Of a stretch of 8,806 nt of DNA, positions 6,216 to 8,806 are shown piece by piece (within the stretch, counting starts at the first letter, position 1; every line of letters starts with the position of its first letter). The notes beneath the pieces are model-generated. The model searched no databases. It was not told the origin of the DNA and saw only the letters and a program-made list of their open reading frames with translations. The DNA is taken from assembly GCA_910588955.1 (NCBI GenBank), contig CAJURQ010000053.1:1-8806 (forward strand), given 5' to 3'. The translations under genes were made by a program, and so were the position numbers. The DNA is from an uncultured Lachnospiraceae bacterium (GTDB taxonomy: Bacteria; Bacillota; Clostridia; Lachnospirales; Lachnospiraceae).

Positions 6216-7025
6216 TCAATGTTTCACGCTGTCGCAATTTAATAAGCCCAGAAAATCAACAGGATTCTCCGCAATCCCCCTGCTCCTGTCCGCAATTTCC
6301 TCCCCCACTTGGTAAAGCCGGGGATGCACGCGGTATAAAAAGGCTTTTTGATTGTAATAGACCATCTTCTCAAAGGGAAAACGAATGATGCCGGGATAAT
6401 TCATTCCAACCCCCAGCTCAAGCACACACAGCTTTTTATTCACGGTACCTTGCAGCCATTTTGTGTAGACATTCCACTGATCCAGATATCCCTCCTGCGC
6501 ATACCGACCCACGCCAAGCTGATTAAACCGCAGTTTTCCGCCGCACTTTACACATACCGGCTCCTCCAGCTCCGACAGAAGTCGTTCCCCTCTGTAATAC
6601 TGTAAAACAGCCTCATATGTTTCCTCCGGTATCTCAAACAATTCTCCCGCGCAATTTTGATCGCACTGCATCTTTCGGAAACCGCCGCAAGGCGTCACCA
6701 GCCTGTCTTCATCCAGACCCGCCCCATACAGATAATCGTCTACACAGAGCGAAACCACGAAATAATTTTTATCTGCCAAAAGTACATTTAAAGCATGATA
6801 AGCACGATCCCATCGCTCCTCCCGCACCCGGCGCAGTATCATCCTCTGCAAAAAAGGCACAATCCAGACATATTGATCCCTGCCACTGATCTCCCGCTCA
6901 ATCTCACGATATCTTTCGTCCTGCACGAGCGCGCCCCAAGCATACTGGAACCCTTCTCCCAATCCGACAAGCACAAGTTCCGCATCCCGAATTTTTTCTC
7001 TCATTTCCTGTAACTGCATATCCAT
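6216..7025 (-). CDS. Divergent Sir2-fold (sirtuin-like) protein, probably catalytically altered
   Basis: From the ATG at 7025 this is 269 residues. The order of elements matches a Sir2 domain: a beta strand and glycine turn ELVLVGLGEGF (16-26) where sirtuins have the NAD-binding GAGxS; NYFVVSLCVDDYLYGAGL (87-104) where they have the TxNxD segment; TPCGG (111-115) at the position of the histidine-containing active-site segment; a zinc-ribbon-like CxxxC (C121, C125) plus CxxC (C158, C161); and LELGVGMNYPGIIRFPF (203-219), typical of SirTM-like bacterial sirtuins, followed by a cofactor-end strand near YRVH. The zinc cysteines are kept, but the canonical GAGxS, Asn and catalytic His are not. It may be a pseudoenzyme or use another ligand. 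A longer GTG-start reading (7079) runs through a terminator stem and is rejected; an ATG at 7019 is also possible. No lipoate, macrodomain or GcvH partner gene is adjacent. Confidence 0.75.
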   Translation of the reverse strand: MDMQLQEMREKIRDAELVLVGLGEGFQYAWGALVQDERYREIEREISGRDQYVWIVPFLQRMILRRVREERWDRAYHALNVLLADKNYFVVSLCVDDYLYGAGLDEDRLVTPCGGFRKMQCDQNCAGELFEIPEETYEAVLQYYRGERLLSELEEPVCVKCGGKLRFNQLGVGRYAQEGYLDQWNVYTKWLQGTVNKKLCVLELGVGMNYPGIIRFPFEKMVYYNQKAFLYRVHPRLYQVGEEIADRSRGIAENPVDFLGLLNCDSVKH

Positions 7026-7046
7026 CTCTTCATTCCCTCTGCGCAG

Positions 7047-7076
7047 AAAAAAGAAAGACCGGGAAAACCCCGGTCT
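7047..7076 (-). terminator. Strong intrinsic terminator of the cheV-like gene
   Basis: On the minus strand, AGACCGGG (7069-7076) pairs perfectly with CCCGGTCT (7056-7063) around a five-base GTTTT loop. It is followed by TTC and six Ts (7047-7052). It starts 22 bases after the cheV stop and ends 21 bases before the sirtuin-like ATG, so the latter needs read-through or a promoter inside cheV. Confidence 0.9.
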
Positions 7077-7097
7077 CACCCTTTTGTTATGTTCTAC

Positions 7098-8000
7098 TTA
7101 CTTATTACCCAAGACCAGTTCATCAACCACACGTACCAGATTACCGATTTCCGGCTTGGAAAGCTGCGCGTTTGCTCCGAGCGCCTCTCCCTTTCTCTTC
7201 ATATCATCATTAACCAGAGATGAGAAGATAACAATCGGAATACCCTTCGTCTCGTCGTCCGACTTAACCAGCTTCGTCAGTCTGTGACCGTCCATAATCG
7301 GCATCTCAATATCTGTGATAATACACTGTACATGTTCCTTAAGCGTGCCTTCTTTCTTGCACTCCTGAATCACATCATAAGCCTGCTGACCGTTCTCTGT
7401 ATGAATCAAATTTACATAGCCTGCCTTATGTAAGGAGTCTACAATCAGTTTATTCAGCAGCGGTGAATCTTCAGCAATCAAAATCGGCACATCAATTCTG
7501 TGTCTCTCACCAAGTTCCTCAATATCAGCAACTTTAAGACCGGTCTCCGGATTAATATCCGTGACAATCTTCTCAAAATCAAGAATAATGATCAGTCTGT
7601 CATCAAACTTGATGATACCTGTCGATACACCGTCTTCGGACGTGGATATCGTCGTGCCCGGCTTAATGATCTCCCTCCAGGATACCCGATGAATACCAAC
7701 CACAGAATCCACATGAAATGCGATATCCAGCTTATTAAAGTTCGTGACGATAAAGAGACCGCCCGGCTCAGAAACGCCTCTCTGTAAGCAGTTCTTCAAG
7801 TCAATTGCCGTAATCATCGTATCACGCGGCATAAAAATGCCTTCCACGCTAGGATGCGCGTTCGGTACAGGAGTCACTTCCTGATAATTAATGATTTCCT
7901 TGATCTTCGCCACATTGATACCGTAAGCATTTCCGTCCAGCTTAAATTCAAGTACCTCCAGCTCATTTGTTCCATTTTCAAGCAGAATCTTTGTATCCAT
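7098..8000 (-). CDS. cheV: CheV-like chemotaxis coupling protein (CheW domain plus receiver domain)
   Basis: From the ATG at 8000 this is a 300-residue cytoplasmic adaptor. Residues about 15-155 form a CheW-like domain (EFKLDGNAYGINVAKIKEII opening, and GIFMPRDTMITAIDL), which couples chemoreceptors to the CheA kinase. Residues about 170-297 form a receiver domain with the acidic pocket E177-D178 in LIAEDS, the phospho-acceptor D230 in ITDIEMPIMDG, the S/T switch S260 in FSS, and K282 in LSKPE. Length and order match CheV. In this family phosphorylation of the receiver tunes receptor-kinase coupling (adaptation). The preceding GTG at 8009 is part of the ribosome site GAGGTGG (8006-8012), so the ATG is preferred. 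It appears to be monocistronic, between an rRNA trailer and its own terminator; no other chemotaxis gene is in the window. Confidence 0.93.
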   Translation of the reverse strand: MDTKILLENGTNELEVLEFKLDGNAYGINVAKIKEIINYQEVTPVPNAHPSVEGIFMPRDTMITAIDLKNCLQRGVSEPGGLFIVTNFNKLDIAFHVDSVVGIHRVSWREIIKPGTTISTSEDGVSTGIIKFDDRLIIILDFEKIVTDINPETGLKVADIEELGERHRIDVPILIAEDSPLLNKLIVDSLHKAGYVNLIHTENGQQAYDVIQECKKEGTLKEHVQCIITDIEMPIMDGHRLTKLVKSDDETKGIPIVIFSSLVNDDMKRKGEALGANAQLSKPEIGNLVRVVDELVLGNK

Positions 8001-8005
8001 GCAAT

Positions 8006-8012
8006 CCACCTC
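8006..8012 (-). promoter_or_regulatory. Ribosome binding site deciding the cheV start
   Basis: GAGGTGG lies five bases before the ATG at 8000. The alternative GTG start is contained in this site, which rules it out in practice. Confidence 0.8.
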
Positions 8013-8048
8013 ACGTTATATATTTAGAAAATACCTTCGCATCTTTCC

Positions 8049-8095
8049 GATTGCGCATTCATTTCGAAAAAATTTAAGCAAATTTTGACGCAATC
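8049..8095 (-). other. Inverted repeat in the cheV leader
   Basis: GATTGCG (8089-8095) and CGCAATC (8049-8055) can close a 33-base A/T-rich loop that itself contains two AAATTT copies. It lies within the roughly 100-nt leader between the predicted start site and the ribosome site. It matches no riboswitch consensus that I recognise. Confidence 0.4.
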
Positions 8096-8108
8096 TCAGA
8101 TTTATCTT

Positions 8109-8117
8109 ATTATATCA
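8109..8117 (-). promoter_or_regulatory. Extended -10 promoter for cheV
   Basis: TGATATAAT on the minus strand gives a perfect TATAAT (8109-8114) with the extended TGn. The -35 position falls in the T-tract of the rRNA terminator and has no good TTGACA match, so activity would rely on the extended -10. The start site would be near 8102. A motility sigma factor (SigD) promoter was looked for and not seen. Confidence 0.6.
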
Positions 8118-8127
8118 CAAATATTCT

Positions 8128-8168
8128 AAAAAAAAAACACTAATTACATTTTTTTGTAAATAGTGTTT
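8128..8168 (-). terminator. Intrinsic terminator of the rRNA operon
   Basis: On the minus strand, AAACACTA (8161-8168) pairs with TAGTGTTT (8135-8142). One mismatch is followed by an inner TTACA/TGTAA helix with an A-only loop. About seven further Ts follow the stem. It is the only strong terminator after the 23S gene and lies just upstream of the cheV -10. Confidence 0.85.
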
Positions 8169-8313
8169 AAAAAGCTTTCACATACCCTCAAAACCAAATA
8201 CTGAATCTCCTTTTATTTCTATCCGTCTGCGGAGAACCGCTTGCGGTTCTCTGAGACGAAACTATAGTGATTCTTAGGTTTCGTTTTCTGAAACCTTAGA
8301 ATTACTTTTCGTC
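8169..8313 (-). other. 23S rRNA trailer with two alternative hairpins and no gene
   Basis: Right after the 23S 3' end, GACGAAA (8307-8313) can pair with TTTCGTC (8255-8261), enclosing a near-perfect 13-bp stem ATTCTAAGGTTTC/GAAACCTAAGAAT with one mismatch. A second hairpin GAGAACCG/CGGTTCTC (8232-8251) with a CAAG loop has an outer CGTCT/AGACG stem (8224-8258) that shares bases with the first, so the two outer stems compete. These are plausible RNase processing structures. A 5S rRNA was looked for and not found in this trailer or up to cheV. Confidence 0.6.

Positions 8314-8806
<493 letters not shown>

Noticed and set aside
7026..7079. GTG start adding 18 residues to the sirtuin-like protein
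   Set aside because: The extra codons are the stem, loop and T-tract of the cheV terminator.
8001..8102. Riboswitch (cyclic di-GMP type) in the cheV leader
   Set aside because: The leader is A/T-rich and lacks the conserved GC-rich motifs of that class; only a simple inverted repeat is present.

Overview
The window looks like part of a Clostridia chromosome, most probably Lachnospiraceae. This is inferred from roughly 50% GC genes with strong Shine-Dalgarno sites, a CheV-type chemotaxis protein, the form of the LysA and sirtuin-like proteins, and the rRNA layout. No species can be named. Every gene I accept lies on the minus strand, so transcription runs from high to low coordinates. The plus-strand ORFs are shadows.

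In transcription order: (1) The right edge (about 8314-8806) is the 3' end of a 23S rRNA gene. It is followed by a hairpin-rich trailer with no visible 5S gene and a strong intrinsic terminator (8128-8168). (2) An extended -10 promoter (8109-8117) drives a CheV-like adaptor (CheW plus receiver domain), which ends at a strong terminator (7047-7076). (3) A divergent Sir2-fold protein follows; it keeps the zinc cysteines but has lost the canonical NAD-site and catalytic motifs. (4) A good promoter (6127-6155), overlaid by five TGTGA repeats at 10/15/10/10 bp spacing, leads into what appears to be a three-gene unit. Its first gene encodes a 781-residue single-pass membrane protein with ten acidic 20-residue repeats, Lys/Glu blocks and a helical C-terminal domain. 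That gene overlaps hisH by ATGA, and hisH is followed closely by hisF. An intrinsic terminator ends the unit (2222-2261). (5) ung and lysA form an overlapping pair, perhaps with a promoter placed upstream of that same terminator. (6) A well-formed promoter (137-165) drives a tRNA-Leu(CAA) cut by the left edge.

Functionally the window mixes housekeeping genes (rRNA, tRNA, histidine and lysine biosynthesis, uracil repair) with two less ordinary items: the acidic-repeat membrane protein, translationally coupled to the HisH-HisF synthase, and the degenerate sirtuin. The membrane protein carries segments resembling the FliM/FliY N-terminal CheY-docking peptide, and a CheV gene lies two genes upstream, so a link to chemotaxis or flagella is possible but unproven. 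No mobile element, CRISPR array or phage gene was seen.
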